DNA of 34,393 nucleotides from DATNPH01 sp036703315 (GCA_036703315.1 DATNPH010000125.1:1-34393); one strand, 5' to 3'; numbered from the stretch's first letter, positions 21,968 through 30,367 are shown. Notes: generated by a model from the letters alone, not told the origin. Made by a program: numbers and translations.

Positions 21968-22066
21968 ATGGAATTATTTGATCGCCTTAACCAAGCTGTT
22001 ATAAGCAAATTGAATAAATCTAATAGCCAAGCTGATGATAACAACTCATTGTTAGGAAAACGGTAA
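21968..22066 (+). CDS. Short ORF (32 residues), possible PspA/VIPP1 N-terminal remnant
   Basis: ATG 21968 to TAA 22064-22066 gives MELFDRLNQAVISKLNKSNS followed by QADDNNSLLGKR. The opening LFDRLNQAVISKLN resembles the first amphipathic helix of PspA/VIPP1 proteins (G/E-LFDRISRVVRANLN type), which binds membranes. No ribosome-binding site is seen and the frame stops where the long PspA coiled coil should start. It may be a gene remnant, a tiny membrane-binding peptide, or chance. Confidence 0.25.
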   Translation: MELFDRLNQAVISKLNKSNSQADDNNSLLGKR

Positions 22067-22194
22067 AAGTAAAACTACGAAAGATTCGTCTTAAAGTCCC
22101 TTTTGCTTGAGTATCGAGGCTTGCATCGAGCTATTCCCAATGGAATACACCAACGCGATCGCACTTCTGTTTGGCTGTAGGGTCATAGCTAATT

Positions 22195-22995
22195 TTAAGA
22201 TAGCTCTCTAACTTCCTCCACAGAAAAACTCAAGGCTTCTGCTACCTGTTCCACGCTCAACCCCATTCCCAATAACCGAGGTATCGCATCCCGTCTCGCC
22301 TGTTCTGCCTGTTCAGCTCGTTCATCGCCAATTAGCAATAGTTCTCCTTGCTCATCCCACCACCTTAACCAGAGTTGGGTTTGATTTTGATAACTTCCAT
22401 CCCATAGTCCCAACTCCACTCCTAATGGCGCAATTGGGTAATGACCCCGTTGATTAGCTGCTAGCGGCTCATAGAATCCATTGACGAGGTGATAAACCTC
22501 TAAATTGCCATTATTGATTTGATAGATTCCATAGTAGGGAATCCGCATGATACGCTCATACACCCAAAACTTACCTGGCTTAGTTACCTCCCCTTCACTA
22601 GAAAAGGATAGAGGTGTGCGATCGCGTTCTTCTGCTCCATCTCCTGAAGCGAACTCCAACGCAATCAACGGAGCGATAAATTCTCGCCACAGCACATAAG
22701 AGCGACGGATTTGGCCATCTAGGTTGGGGGGTACGTTGGGTACGTAGAACCAGTCAGGAGCTTCGGCTCCTTTTTCTGGTGGATCAGTCTCTCGCCAGTA
22801 GATGCCGCAGTCTTGACCAATAGCGTACTGTCCATCAGGATGTAGCCGCTGTAAAACGGGTCCAATCGAGTCGGTGAGAATTATGCTTTGAGGATGTTCC
22901 TGAAAGTTTTTCACAAACGTACCATCCGACTCTGGCAGGTGAGTGTGGTCGGGGAAGGGAGGAGGTAGAATATCTGGGGTGAGGCTCTGGGTCAT
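22195..22995 (-). CDS. Uma2-family (DUF820) restriction-endonuclease-fold protein
   Basis: The protein has 266 residues from the ATG at 22995; an upstream GTG at 23007 would add four. Uma2 proteins are very numerous in cyanobacteria and share the PD-(D/E)xK nuclease fold. The core here is EAPDWFYVPNVPP then YVLWREFIAPLIALEFASGDG and KFWVYERIMRIPYYGIYQIN, matching the family order with acidic residues in D-x-x and ALEF positions. The C-terminal 45 residues (DERAEQAEQARRDAIPRLLG...SVEQVAEALSFSVEEV) are the common helical tail. Substrate and role are unknown. No partner gene is linked. Confidence 0.9.
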   Translation of the reverse strand: MTQSLTPDILPPPFPDHTHLPESDGTFVKNFQEHPQSIILTDSIGPVLQRLHPDGQYAIGQDCGIYWRETDPPEKGAEAPDWFYVPNVPPNLDGQIRRSYVLWREFIAPLIALEFASGDGAEERDRTPLSFSSEGEVTKPGKFWVYERIMRIPYYGIYQINNGNLEVYHLVNGFYEPLAANQRGHYPIAPLGVELGLWDGSYQNQTQLWLRWWDEQGELLLIGDERAEQAEQARRDAIPRLLGMGLSVEQVAEALSFSVEEVRELS

Positions 22996-23079
22996 AACCT
23001 TTCTCACAGGACTTACCTCTATTACAAGCTATTTGGCACAAGTTGCCTGTATCAGTTTCAAAGGTGATGATACCTGTCC

Positions 23080-23622
23080 CTACTCAAAATAACTAATGAC
23101 CACTGGTGTTCCCTCCGACGCCCAATCAAACAACCAACGAGCGTGATCCACTGCCACATTCACACAACCGTGACTAACGGGCTTCCCAAACTGCTGATGC
23201 CAGTAGGCTCCGTGAATCGCGTAGTTCCCCTGGTAAAACATTACATAGGGAACATTGGGGAGGTCATAGTCATCACCGCTCATGCGTTGAGCAGGAATTT
23301 TTGTTTGAATGTTGAAGATACCAGAGGGAGTAGGAGTGGACGCTTTGCCAGTAGAGATGATGATTGCATAAATCGGCTTTGCACCTTCCCAAGCAATCAG
23401 CCGTTGCGTTTTCAGATCAACCAAAATCCAACGTTCCTGTGAAGCTAGCAATCCCGTGACTTTTTTAGTGATGTTGTCACTTTTAGTGATGTTGATGTTC
23501 TCATGCGGCGGAGTAGAGAGGGTTGGTGCTACGCAGCCACCTAAAGCTGTTAACGTCAGTACGAAAATAGCAAAGAACCTTCCAGAGCGATGCAACCAGT
23601 CAGAAGACATGATGCTTTTCAA
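23080..23622 (-). CDS. L,D-transpeptidase (YkuD), putative lipoprotein
   Basis: This 180-residue protein carries the YkuD active site HGAYW...VSHGCVNV, with Cys in SHGC and the preceding His. The N-terminus has a hydrophobic stretch ending LTALGGC, a good lipobox, so the mature protein is probably attached to a membrane through the Cys at about residue 30. The domain starts near WILVDLKTQRLIAWEG. The start is taken as TTG 23622 because GGAGGT lies 9 nt upstream; the next in-frame start, ATG 23610, would be 21 nt from it. It is a distant relative of the enzyme at 10538-11101, which has a linker and no lipobox. Confidence 0.9.
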   Translation of the reverse strand: MKSIMSSDWLHRSGRFFAIFVLTLTALGGCVAPTLSTPPHENINITKSDNITKKVTGLLASQERWILVDLKTQRLIAWEGAKPIYAIIISTGKASTPTPSGIFNIQTKIPAQRMSGDDYDLPNVPYVMFYQGNYAIHGAYWHQQFGKPVSHGCVNVAVDHARWLFDWASEGTPVVISYFE

Positions 23623-23684
23623 AGACTTCGCACCTCCCAGTAAAGGTTCCTAAGAACTCATGACCTTAATCAGGTGTCTGTATT

Positions 23685-24323
23685 TTACAGCGCCCTCGTC
23701 AATTCCTTAAGGATTTTTGCCCGTTGGGCGATCGCTTCCCAATCTTCAGCCGCCACTAGCGATCGGGGAAACAAATCTCCCGAAAGTCCAACGGCGATCG
23801 CTCCCGCTTTAATGAATTCCTTCGCATTTTCCAGCGTGACACCACCTGTAGGAATTAGTGGGATATGGCCTAATGGTCCATGCAAACTTTTGATATAACT
23901 AGTCCCTCCTACCGCCTCAATAGGAAACACCTTGACGCAGCTAGCGCCAGCATCCCAGGCAGTGACAATTTCTGTAGGGGAGAGCGCCCCTGGTACTATC
24001 GGGACATCGACAGCTACAGCTGCCTTAATTAGCGCCCTGTCTACGTGGGGAGTGAAAAGAAACTGAGCACCTGCATCAATTGCCTGGTGCAACTGCTCCT
24101 GGTTGAGTAAGGTGCCAGCACCAATCGTACAGTGTGGTAATTCTTCGCGTAGCTGACTCATTAGCTCCGAGGGGCGATCGCTATTCCAGGTAATCTCAAT
24201 CAGCGACATCCCACCTGCCGCCGTTGCCTGAGCCATTTGACGCCCCAGTGACAACTGGGACGAACGAATCACAGCGATCGAGCGATACTGCTGCAACAGT
24301 TTTAACCAAGACTGATTAGACAT
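23685..24323 (-). CDS. eda: 2-keto-3-deoxy-6-phosphogluconate aldolase
   Basis: Eda splits KDPG into pyruvate and glyceraldehyde-3-phosphate (Entner-Doudoroff pathway); related enzymes cleave 4-hydroxy-2-oxoglutarate. The 212-residue length is typical. Visible motifs are the catalytic Glu in LIEITWNS (about 41-48), IGAGTLL, FLFTPHVD, the Schiff-base Lys in CVKVFPIEAVGG and the phosphate loop PTGGVTLENAKEFIKAGAIAVGLSG. Start ATG 24323. It lies downstream of an AT-rich stretch and upstream of the lipoprotein gene on the same strand (62-bp gap). The Entner-Doudoroff route is known in cyanobacteria; no edd-type gene is in the window. Confidence 0.93.
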   Translation of the reverse strand: MSNQSWLKLLQQYRSIAVIRSSQLSLGRQMAQATAAGGMSLIEITWNSDRPSELMSQLREELPHCTIGAGTLLNQEQLHQAIDAGAQFLFTPHVDRALIKAAVAVDVPIVPGALSPTEIVTAWDAGASCVKVFPIEAVGGTSYIKSLHGPLGHIPLIPTGGVTLENAKEFIKAGAIAVGLSGDLFPRSLVAAEDWEAIAQRAKILKELTRAL

Positions 24324-24707
24324 CTTCTACTTTGTGATGTCTAGGTAAAGGAACGAAGCAATGATTTTAGGCAAATAGAGTTCAAAATACTTAACTTTTC
24401 TAAATTTTCTGTGATGACTGGTATTCCATGCAATACTAAACTCTTTCTACGTCTCGTTAGAACCGTTAATTTTTATACATCATCTACAAATAGAGCAATG
24501 TTTCTATTTTTCCATATCAGTCAATAGGATGAAAAACTAATATAGAGCGATTCCTAATTAAAAAAAACTGCTATTTGTATCCTTGTATAACAAAATATAA
24601 CAAAATAAAATTTATCTACCATTAGTTGGATGAGATTTAAGTTAGCTGTTCCCTATCCTGTTAAGTAAGCGACATCAGAAAAACGTAAAAATTAGGAGAA
24701 AAATTGC
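24324..24707. other. 384-bp AT-rich divergent intergenic region
   Basis: It separates eda (minus) from the AvaK-like gene (plus). The part from about 24520 to 24630 is very AT-rich and includes two perfect tandem copies of TATAACAAAA (24586-24595, 24596-24605). This suits a regulated promoter of the stress-type gene downstream, but no specific operator is recognised. Confidence 0.5.
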
Positions 24708-25577
24708 ATGGCTCTTTTAAAACTTGCAGATGCTTATCCAAACTACAGACAAGAAATTTTCGGTGGCGATGACATCAAAGGATATGATGTCTACAGTAGT
24801 ACAGATGATAAAGTTGGCGGAATTTATGATGCTCTCGTTGATGAGTCAGGTCGCTTCCGCTATTTCGTTGTTGACACAGGTTTCTGGGTCTTTGGCAAGA
24901 AAGTTTTAGTGCCCGTTGGTAGTGTACAGATCGATTATGATCGGCACCGCGTTTACGTCCCAGGTATGACTAAAGAAGAAGTCGAAAGCCTGCCTGAGTA
25001 CAACGACAACATAACCGTTGATTATGACTATGAAGAACGGGTTAGAACCGTCTTCAGACCAAGAGCTACTCAATCAACTGCTACGGCTGCTACGGCTGCT
25101 ACGGCTGCTACAGCTGCTCAGCCTGCCTATGATCGCAACAGCTATAACTATGACCACGAGCAATCTCTCTATACAGCCAATGAGGGAAATAATCAAAGGA
25201 TCAAGCTGTATGAAGAGCGGTTGTTGACCAATAAAAACCGTGTTAAAACGGGCGAAGTTGCAATTGGTAAGCACATCGAAACTGAAACAGCCAAAGTTTC
25301 AGTCCCAGTCGAGAAAGAACGGGTGATTATTGAGCGTACCACCCCCACGAACGCTACAGAAGTCTCTCCAGGTGCTGCTGATTTCCGTGAAGGAGAAGTT
25401 GCACGTATGGAAGTCTACGAAGAAACAGCTGATATCCAGAAGCAAGCCTTTGTGCGTGAAGAAGTAAATATCAAAAAAGAAGTCGCTCATGAGACGGTGG
25501 ATGCAACAGAAACCCTTCGTCGTGAAGAATTAGATGTTGATGTAGATGGTAACCCCATTATCAACAGAAATCAGTAG
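24708..25577 (+). CDS. avaK: PRC-barrel and DUF2382 protein, AvaK-like
   Basis: The 289-residue protein has a PRC-barrel domain at about 19-98 (DDIKGYDVYSSTDDKVGGIY ... FRYFVVDTGFW ... LVPVGSVQIDYDRHRVYVPG), a flexible Ala/Thr linker (about 123-140) encoded by a 9-bp repeat, and a DUF2382 (YsnF-type) domain at about 166-278 (IKLYEERLLTNKNRVKTGEVAIGKHIETE...). This is the layout of AvaK, an akinete marker of Anabaena variabilis; homologues are also found in species without akinetes. A good ribosome-binding site (TAGGAGAAA) precedes the ATG. It is cytoplasmic; function is unknown, probably stress or dormancy related. A strong terminator follows. Confidence 0.82.
   Translation: MALLKLADAYPNYRQEIFGGDDIKGYDVYSSTDDKVGGIYDALVDESGRFRYFVVDTGFWVFGKKVLVPVGSVQIDYDRHRVYVPGMTKEEVESLPEYNDNITVDYDYEERVRTVFRPRATQSTATAATAATAATAAQPAYDRNSYNYDHEQSLYTANEGNNQRIKLYEERLLTNKNRVKTGEVAIGKHIETETAKVSVPVEKERVIIERTTPTNATEVSPGAADFREGEVARMEVYEETADIQKQAFVREEVNIKKEVAHETVDATETLRREELDVDVDGNPIINRNQ
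25083..25118 (+). repeat. In-frame 9-bp tandem repeat (ACGGCTGCT)
   Basis: Three exact ACGGCTGCT units (25083-25109) and a fourth with one change (25110-25118) encode Thr-Ala-Ala repeats in the linker of the AvaK-like protein. Repeat number could vary by slippage without breaking the frame. Confidence 0.8.
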
Positions 25578-25653
25578 GCTTTTACTGAAAAACCTTGAAT
25601 AGCTTTCTTGAAGAAGCCTAGCAATCTAGGATAGCAAGAAAGCCTTCCTAGCT

Positions 25654-25695
25654 GATACAGGTAGAGCCATTAACTGAATTGGCTCTACCTGTATC
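25654..25695 (+). terminator. Strong 16-bp hairpin terminator
   Basis: 25654-25669 pairs perfectly with 25680-25695 across a 10-nt loop, and TTTAAAAATCTTT follows. It sits between the AvaK-like gene and the next PRC/DUF2382 gene, so the second gene likely has its own promoter or depends on read-through. Confidence 0.85.
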
Positions 25696-25735
25696 TTTAA
25701 AAATCTTTAGGTAAATCAGAATAAGGAAGGGAGAA

Positions 25736-27052
25736 ATGGTTGTTAATAATACTGAAGTTATAAAAAATAGAACACGAATTAACGATTTATTAGAGAAGCT
25801 CAGAAAGAAGCTCAGAAGTTTTGAGGTAATTAATCTAAAGGGGCAAAGTTTAGGACATCTCAAAGATTTTACCCTTGATAAAAGTCGTCGTCTCTATTTG
25901 GTTATACCGCAGTCGAGCACTCAAGCCGACTCCCCGGTTTATTTATTAAGCAGTAAGTATATTCAGCAAGTTGACGCTTCAAATCGAGTAGTTTTTGTAG
26001 ACATTAGCCTAGCCAGATTTCACCAGCTACCTCTATACCAAGCTTCTAATGATCAGGAAACAGAGTTTTCTCAACACTCTCAAATATCATCACTGACTCA
26101 ATCAAATCTTTCCAGTTCTGGCGAGATAGGGGATTTTGATAAAAGTAAATATGCAAATCAGCCGTCTGTTAGAAAAGAACAGTTTGAAGAAGATAACCAA
26201 ACTACTGTTGGGTCTGTAAATACACCAGAGATAGTGGAAGAACAAACTGTTCGTTTGCTAGAAGAACGATTGATCGTTAACCGCAGCAAGCACAAAGTTG
26301 GTGAGATTGTAGTTCGTAAAGTAATCGAAACCCGAATTATAGAGGTGCCGATTCAAAGCGAGAAATTAATTGTTGAGAAAGTTGGCTCAGAATCTCAACA
26401 ACCTCTAGAAGTTGAGCGTCTGCCAGTAGACGAAGTTTCTTATGACAAGGTAACAGGGTTTTCCGAGGATTCTTCGACGCCGTCACTGACTCAGGAAAAG
26501 CTTACCGATTCTGGCGAGAAACTCGGTAGGCTAGAAAATCAGTCCCCGAATCAGCTTGAGGATGTAGATAACCTAAGTATCGCTGAGTCTAGTAATACGT
26601 CAGAGGTAGTAGAAGAAGAAATTATTGCCTTGTTAGAAGAACGATTAATCATTAACCGCAGCAAGTGGAAAGTTGGCGAGGTTGTGGTTAGAAAAGAAAT
26701 CGAAAATAAAATCGTACAGGTACCGATTCGACGGGAAAAATTAATTATTGAGCAGGTCAGTCCTGAACCTAAGCAAATTGCAGAAATTGATTTAGGGAAA
26801 GGGGAAAATACTGGTGTTGGCTTGACCCAATCTCTAAGTTCTGATAGGTTATCTAGCTCAGTTCCAAGTGCTGATACTCCTTATACTGTCAGCGGTGAAT
26901 TTCTTTCTCCTAAAGCAGCCAGTCACCTTTTAGAAGCGATCGCTCTTCAAAAACGGCATGGGTGCAAACGAGTCCGTGTGGAACTTGTTCTAGAAAACCC
27001 AGAACTTCAAGAAACTTACCAACAGATGTTTGACCGTTGCTCTAGTCGCTGA
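25736..27052 (+). CDS. PRC-barrel-like protein with two DUF2382-type segments
   Basis: The 438-residue protein has a divergent PRC-barrel-like region at about 28-95, then two copies of a 52-residue segment, about 166-217 (EIVEEQTVRLLEERLIVNRS...) and 290-341 (EVVEEEIIALLEERLIINRS...), both continuing KVGE-(I/V)VVRK-x-IE and ending PI-x-x-EKLI(V/I)E. Each matches half of a DUF2382 domain. Linkers are Ser/Gln/Glu-rich and look disordered. A C-terminal module at about 382-432 (FLSPKAASHLLEAIALQKRHGCKRVRVELVLENPELQETYQQMF) seems to be a separate conserved unit. It is a paralogue of the AvaK-like gene 158 bp upstream. No enzymatic motif is seen. A strong terminator follows. Confidence 0.78.
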   Translation: MVVNNTEVIKNRTRINDLLEKLRKKLRSFEVINLKGQSLGHLKDFTLDKSRRLYLVIPQSSTQADSPVYLLSSKYIQQVDASNRVVFVDISLARFHQLPLYQASNDQETEFSQHSQISSLTQSNLSSSGEIGDFDKSKYANQPSVRKEQFEEDNQTTVGSVNTPEIVEEQTVRLLEERLIVNRSKHKVGEIVVRKVIETRIIEVPIQSEKLIVEKVGSESQQPLEVERLPVDEVSYDKVTGFSEDSSTPSLTQEKLTDSGEKLGRLENQSPNQLEDVDNLSIAESSNTSEVVEEEIIALLEERLIINRSKWKVGEVVVRKEIENKIVQVPIRREKLIIEQVSPEPKQIAEIDLGKGENTGVGLTQSLSSDRLSSSVPSADTPYTVSGEFLSPKAASHLLEAIALQKRHGCKRVRVELVLENPELQETYQQMFDRCSSR

Positions 27053-27151
27053 GGGCATACTAATAAATCGAGGAGTGGCTTGCTTCTACTGTAGAAGATT
27101 TATCCTTAGCTGCATTGCCAAAAATTTCTCACTATCTATCATTAAAACGAA

Positions 27152-27197
27152 TCCTGAGTTGAAAGTCTTAATTAGACTTTAGACTCAGGAATTTTGT
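27152..27197 (+). terminator. Rho-independent terminator with two-part stem
   Basis: Outer stem TCCTGAGT (27152-27159)/ACTCAGGA (27183-27190), a 2x2 internal loop, inner stem AAAGTCT (27162-27168)/AGACTTT (27174-27180), and a 5-nt loop, followed by ATTTTGTTTG. It ends the DUF2382 gene transcript about 100 bp past its stop. Confidence 0.85.
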
Positions 27198-27345
27198 TTG
27201 TTAATACGCTATTAGTTTGACGTTAGTGTTTGCGTTCGTAGTCTTTACAGAATCATCATAAGATTTTGTAACTTCTTAAACTTGATTTAATTTATGCTTA
27301 ATATCAACGCTGGATGCTCAGAAAGGCAAATTTTTTCGGCAAAAA

Positions 27346-28743
27346 ATGATTCGAGTCACACATTGGCGTTATTGCTTGAGTGGTTCCCTTGTAGTATCTC
27401 TCTTGCTAATTGCAGGCAGTACAACTGCCACTTCATCCATTACCCTAGTCAACTCCATAACTATTCCTGGCGAAACCAAAGATTTATACCCCCTGAATGG
27501 TGGGAAGGGTGGTGCTAATGTCAACCGTTTGGGTGGGTTTGGTTCTGATCTTTTCTATAATCCTGCCCAAAAGGTGTACTATGGTTTGGTTGATCGTGGT
27601 CCTGGTGGTGGCACGATTGGATATGATACGCGAGTGCAGAAGTTTTCCCTTTCTGTCAACCCAACTACGGGTGTCATTAGCAATTTCAAGCTACTAGCAA
27701 CGATTGGTTTAAAACAGAAAGACGGAACTCCTTTCAATGGATTTAGTCCTGAACGGGATAATCTTAACGGCAATCCGGAAAATTTAGGACGTAGTCTTGA
27801 CCCAGAGGGATTTGTCGTTGCACCCAACGGGAATTTCTATATCTCAGATGAATACGGTCCCTCGCTTCTGGAATTTCAACCCAATGGAAAATTGGTGCGT
27901 AGGTTCCAGATACCCCAGAATGTCTTGCCAATTGATAGCAACAATAAACCCAATTATTCCACGGCATCTAGTGTAAAGATTGTCAAAGGGCGTCAACTTA
28001 ACCGAGGATTTGAAGGACTGGCGATTAGTCCCGATGGCAAAAAACTGTATGCACTTTTGCAAGATCCATTAGCGGAAGAGGGGCAGCCAAATGGAACTTA
28101 TAGCCGGAATTTACGCTTGGTGATATTCGATACCAAGAAGGGAAGTAGTACGGCTCAATATATCTACTCGTTAGAAAGTCTCAGTAGTATTAACAGTCGC
28201 ATTGAGAAAAGCGAAGATGCTTTCAAGCCAGATCAACAAGGTCGTAGTATTGGAATTAGTGCGATCGCTGCATTAAATGAACACGAGTTTTTAGTGCTAG
28301 AGCGAGATAATCGCGGTTTCGGTGTGGAAGATCCAACAAGTAAGAAGCCTGTTGCGAGTAAACGGCTTTACAAAATTGACCTGAGGGGAGCAACCGATGT
28401 TAGCCGTCTTAGCTTGAAAGGTACCAATACTTTACCAACTAATGTAAAACCTGTTAAAAAGTCCTCTAGCCCCTTTTTGGATATTGCAAAGGCTTTGAAG
28501 GATGTTCAGAACAAAGTACCCGAAAAGTTTGAAGGTCTAACCTTTGGTCCGAAACTTGCAGACGGTTCCTATGCTTTGATTTTGGCAACAGATAATGACT
28601 TTAGTGTGACTCAAGAAGATAGTGGTCAACAGTCTGATGTTTGCACCGATGGGAAAAATAGCAAAAAGGTTCCTATTGATAGCAGTTGTCCGGCTGGACA
28701 GAAATTGATTCCTAGCTATCTGTTCTCATTTAAAGCAAAGTAA
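27346..28743 (+). CDS. Secreted esterase-like activity of phytase family protein
   Basis: The 465-residue protein starts with a signal peptide (about 1-29; hydrophobic LSGSLVVSLLLIAG). The rest reads as a beta-propeller of the 'esterase-like activity of phytase' family: GGFGSDLFYNPAQKVYYGLVDRGPGGG near the N-terminus, then DPEGFVVAPNGNFYISDEYGPSLLEF, RGFEGLAISPDGKKLYALLQDP, EHEFLVLERDNRGFG and KFEGLTFGPKLADGSYALILATDNDFS. These Asp/Glu-rich turns probably bind Ca2+. The family may hydrolyse phosphate esters, but direct proof is thin. Two Cys near the end (VCTDGK...DSSCP) could form a disulfide. The ATG at 27346 has no strong ribosome-binding site. It stands alone between terminator-like signals. 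Confidence 0.85.
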   Translation: MIRVTHWRYCLSGSLVVSLLLIAGSTTATSSITLVNSITIPGETKDLYPLNGGKGGANVNRLGGFGSDLFYNPAQKVYYGLVDRGPGGGTIGYDTRVQKFSLSVNPTTGVISNFKLLATIGLKQKDGTPFNGFSPERDNLNGNPENLGRSLDPEGFVVAPNGNFYISDEYGPSLLEFQPNGKLVRRFQIPQNVLPIDSNNKPNYSTASSVKIVKGRQLNRGFEGLAISPDGKKLYALLQDPLAEEGQPNGTYSRNLRLVIFDTKKGSSTAQYIYSLESLSSINSRIEKSEDAFKPDQQGRSIGISAIAALNEHEFLVLERDNRGFGVEDPTSKKPVASKRLYKIDLRGATDVSRLSLKGTNTLPTNVKPVKKSSSPFLDIAKALKDVQNKVPEKFEGLTFGPKLADGSYALILATDNDFSVTQEDSGQQSDVCTDGKNSKKVPIDSSCPAGQKLIPSYLFSFKAK

Positions 28744-29085
28744 GTTGTAATCACCCTTAACAAGGGGGAGCAACAAGAGTATCTGTAGCAAGCCTTTAGG
28801 AAACTGGTATTACCCGCTATCTTTCCCATATTGGTATACCCTCTGGCTTTCCTGAAGGCATTGGCTTTTTGGGAACTTCTACACTGTGGCATCCGAGAGG
28901 TAGCTTAATAATTCTTTACCCTGGTTTGGTCATCGTTCTTAAGGAGGATAGTCATGCTTAGTAATTTTTACCTAAAGGAAGACGGGATTTAATACTTAAG
29001 TTCAGTAAATTATTATCGTTGGAAGCTACTCGCAAAACTTATTTTCTAAGGCACAAGTAGCTACTTGCTTGAAGGAAACCTCACT
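28744..29085. other. 342-bp intergenic region before the glycosyltransferase gene
   Basis: It contains dispersed repeat copy 2 (28781-28815) and a 12-codon ORF (28954-28992) with a perfect AAGGAGGA ribosome-binding site 5 nt before its ATG (see findings). Nothing else is recognised. Confidence 0.5.
28781..28815 (+). repeat. Dispersed repeat, copy 2 (partner at 10240-10275)
   Basis: ATCTGTAGCAAG...GGTATTACCC, matching copy 1 at most positions with a single indel, on the same strand. It lies 40 bp after the phytase-esterase gene. Confidence 0.6.
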
Positions 29086-30279
29086 ATGCAGCGATTACGA
29101 GTCGGATTTCTATCTGTTCAAAATTATCTAGACAGAAATGCTTGGTCAGGTACGCTGTACTATATGCAGAAAGCTTTAAAAGAAAGAGATATAGAAGTTG
29201 TTTATCTTGGCGACTCGAAAAAGTCTTCTCTTTGGCAAAAGCTGTTAAATCGTGTTTGGAAAAACAAGAAGGCTGCAAAACTAGGTTCTCCTCGTTACAT
29301 TGCTGAGTATCAGGACTTTACGGCTGTAGCACAAAAAAAGCTTGTTCAAACGCCATGTGACGTAATTTTTGCCCCTGTTGCCTCGGCAGAGCTAATTTTT
29401 TTTGAAACAAATACTCCTATAATTTACTTATCAGATGCAACTTTTAGTTTGTATGACAAGCATTATCAGTTGAATTTAGACAAACAAGAATCTGAATGGG
29501 CGTCGAAACAAGAGTCAATAGCAATCTCAAAAGCTAGTAAGCTGGTATATTCTTCAAAGTGGGCAGCTGATTCAGCGATTTGTGACTACCAAGCTGATAC
29601 GGATAAGGTTGAAACCTTTCCTTTTGGAGCCAATTTAGATGCTCCTCCTTTAGCTGATGAAGTTTTATCAAAAAAGCAGAATTCAGTATGTCGTTTGTTA
29701 TTTGTTGGAAAAGAATGGTACAGAAAAGGCGGAGATATTGCCTTTCAAACTCTTATTTCTCTACGCAATAAGGGAATTGATGCGGAGCTGGTTGTCGTTG
29801 GGTGTGTACCCCCGCCTGAAATTAAACATGACAAGCTAACAGTCATCCCTTATTTGAATAAAAATGTTCCTGAACAGCGGAAGCAACTTGATGAGTTGTT
29901 TTTAAAATCAAGTTTCTTCATTCTTCCTACTCGTGCTGATTGTTCACCAATTGTGCTTTGTGAAGCGAACGCTTTTGGTATTCCTGCACTTACAAGTGAT
30001 GTTTGCGGCATTCCTTCAATTATTAGGAATGGGAAAAATGGGTATAAACTACCGTTTTCTGCTTCCGGCGAGGATTACGCGACTTTGATTTCAGAAAGTT
30101 TTTCTGATAAAACTGGTTACGAGAAGCTAGTACGCTCTTCCAGAGAGGAATATGATACACGTTTGAACTGGAATAAATGGGCAGAAACTTTCCATCAAGT
30201 AATCATAGATGTACTTGCTCAGAAGCAACAGCCGAGAACTTTGGAAAAAAGTGCTCCTGAGTTAGTGAGTGCCCGATAG
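29086..30279 (+). CDS. Glycosyltransferase family 4 (GT-B) protein
   Basis: The protein has 397 residues from the ATG at 29086, which has GAAGGA 9 nt upstream; an in-frame TTG at 29065 is less likely. The C-terminal half shows the GT4 pattern: LLFVGKEWYRKGGDIAFQTL (start of the donor domain), ELVVVGCVPPPE, and FFILPTRADCSPIVLCEANAFGIPALTS with the donor-binding Glu in CEANAFG. The N-terminal acceptor domain is less conserved. No membrane segment is seen. It probably adds a sugar to a polysaccharide, lipid or small molecule. The DNA looks more AT-rich than neighbouring genes, and no other polysaccharide gene is near, so acquisition by transfer is possible. Confidence 0.9.
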   Translation: MQRLRVGFLSVQNYLDRNAWSGTLYYMQKALKERDIEVVYLGDSKKSSLWQKLLNRVWKNKKAAKLGSPRYIAEYQDFTAVAQKKLVQTPCDVIFAPVASAELIFFETNTPIIYLSDATFSLYDKHYQLNLDKQESEWASKQESIAISKASKLVYSSKWAADSAICDYQADTDKVETFPFGANLDAPPLADEVLSKKQNSVCRLLFVGKEWYRKGGDIAFQTLISLRNKGIDAELVVVGCVPPPEIKHDKLTVIPYLNKNVPEQRKQLDELFLKSSFFILPTRADCSPIVLCEANAFGIPALTSDVCGIPSIIRNGKNGYKLPFSASGEDYATLISESFSDKTGYEKLVRSSREEYDTRLNWNKWAETFHQVIIDVLAQKQQPRTLEKSAPELVSAR

Positions 30280-30312
30280 CAACTAAAGCCATTAGTGAGA
30301 AGAATATGACAG

Positions 30313-30367
30313 TAGAGCGATCGCGTTCATTTACTCAGCTGGGGTAAAGGTAAAGGCGATCGCTCTA
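30313..30367. repeat. HIP1-armed 12-bp inverted repeat
   Basis: TAGAGCGATCGC (30313-30324) pairs perfectly with GCGATCGCTCTA (30356-30367) over 31 nt, after the glycosyltransferase gene and before the convergent TSUP gene. It could serve as a transcription barrier between them. Confidence 0.6.

Larger units (their letters stand above)
21880..22194. other. 315-bp intergenic region after the Hsp70 gene
   Basis: It contains the hairpin at 21910-21936 and a short coding-like frame at 21968-22066 described separately, then about 130 bases with a HIP1 site and nothing recognised. Confidence 0.4.

Noticed and set aside
22195..22995. Restriction enzyme of a restriction-modification system
   Set aside because: Uma2 shares the nuclease fold, but no methyltransferase gene is near and the family is hugely repeated in cyanobacteria without such partners.
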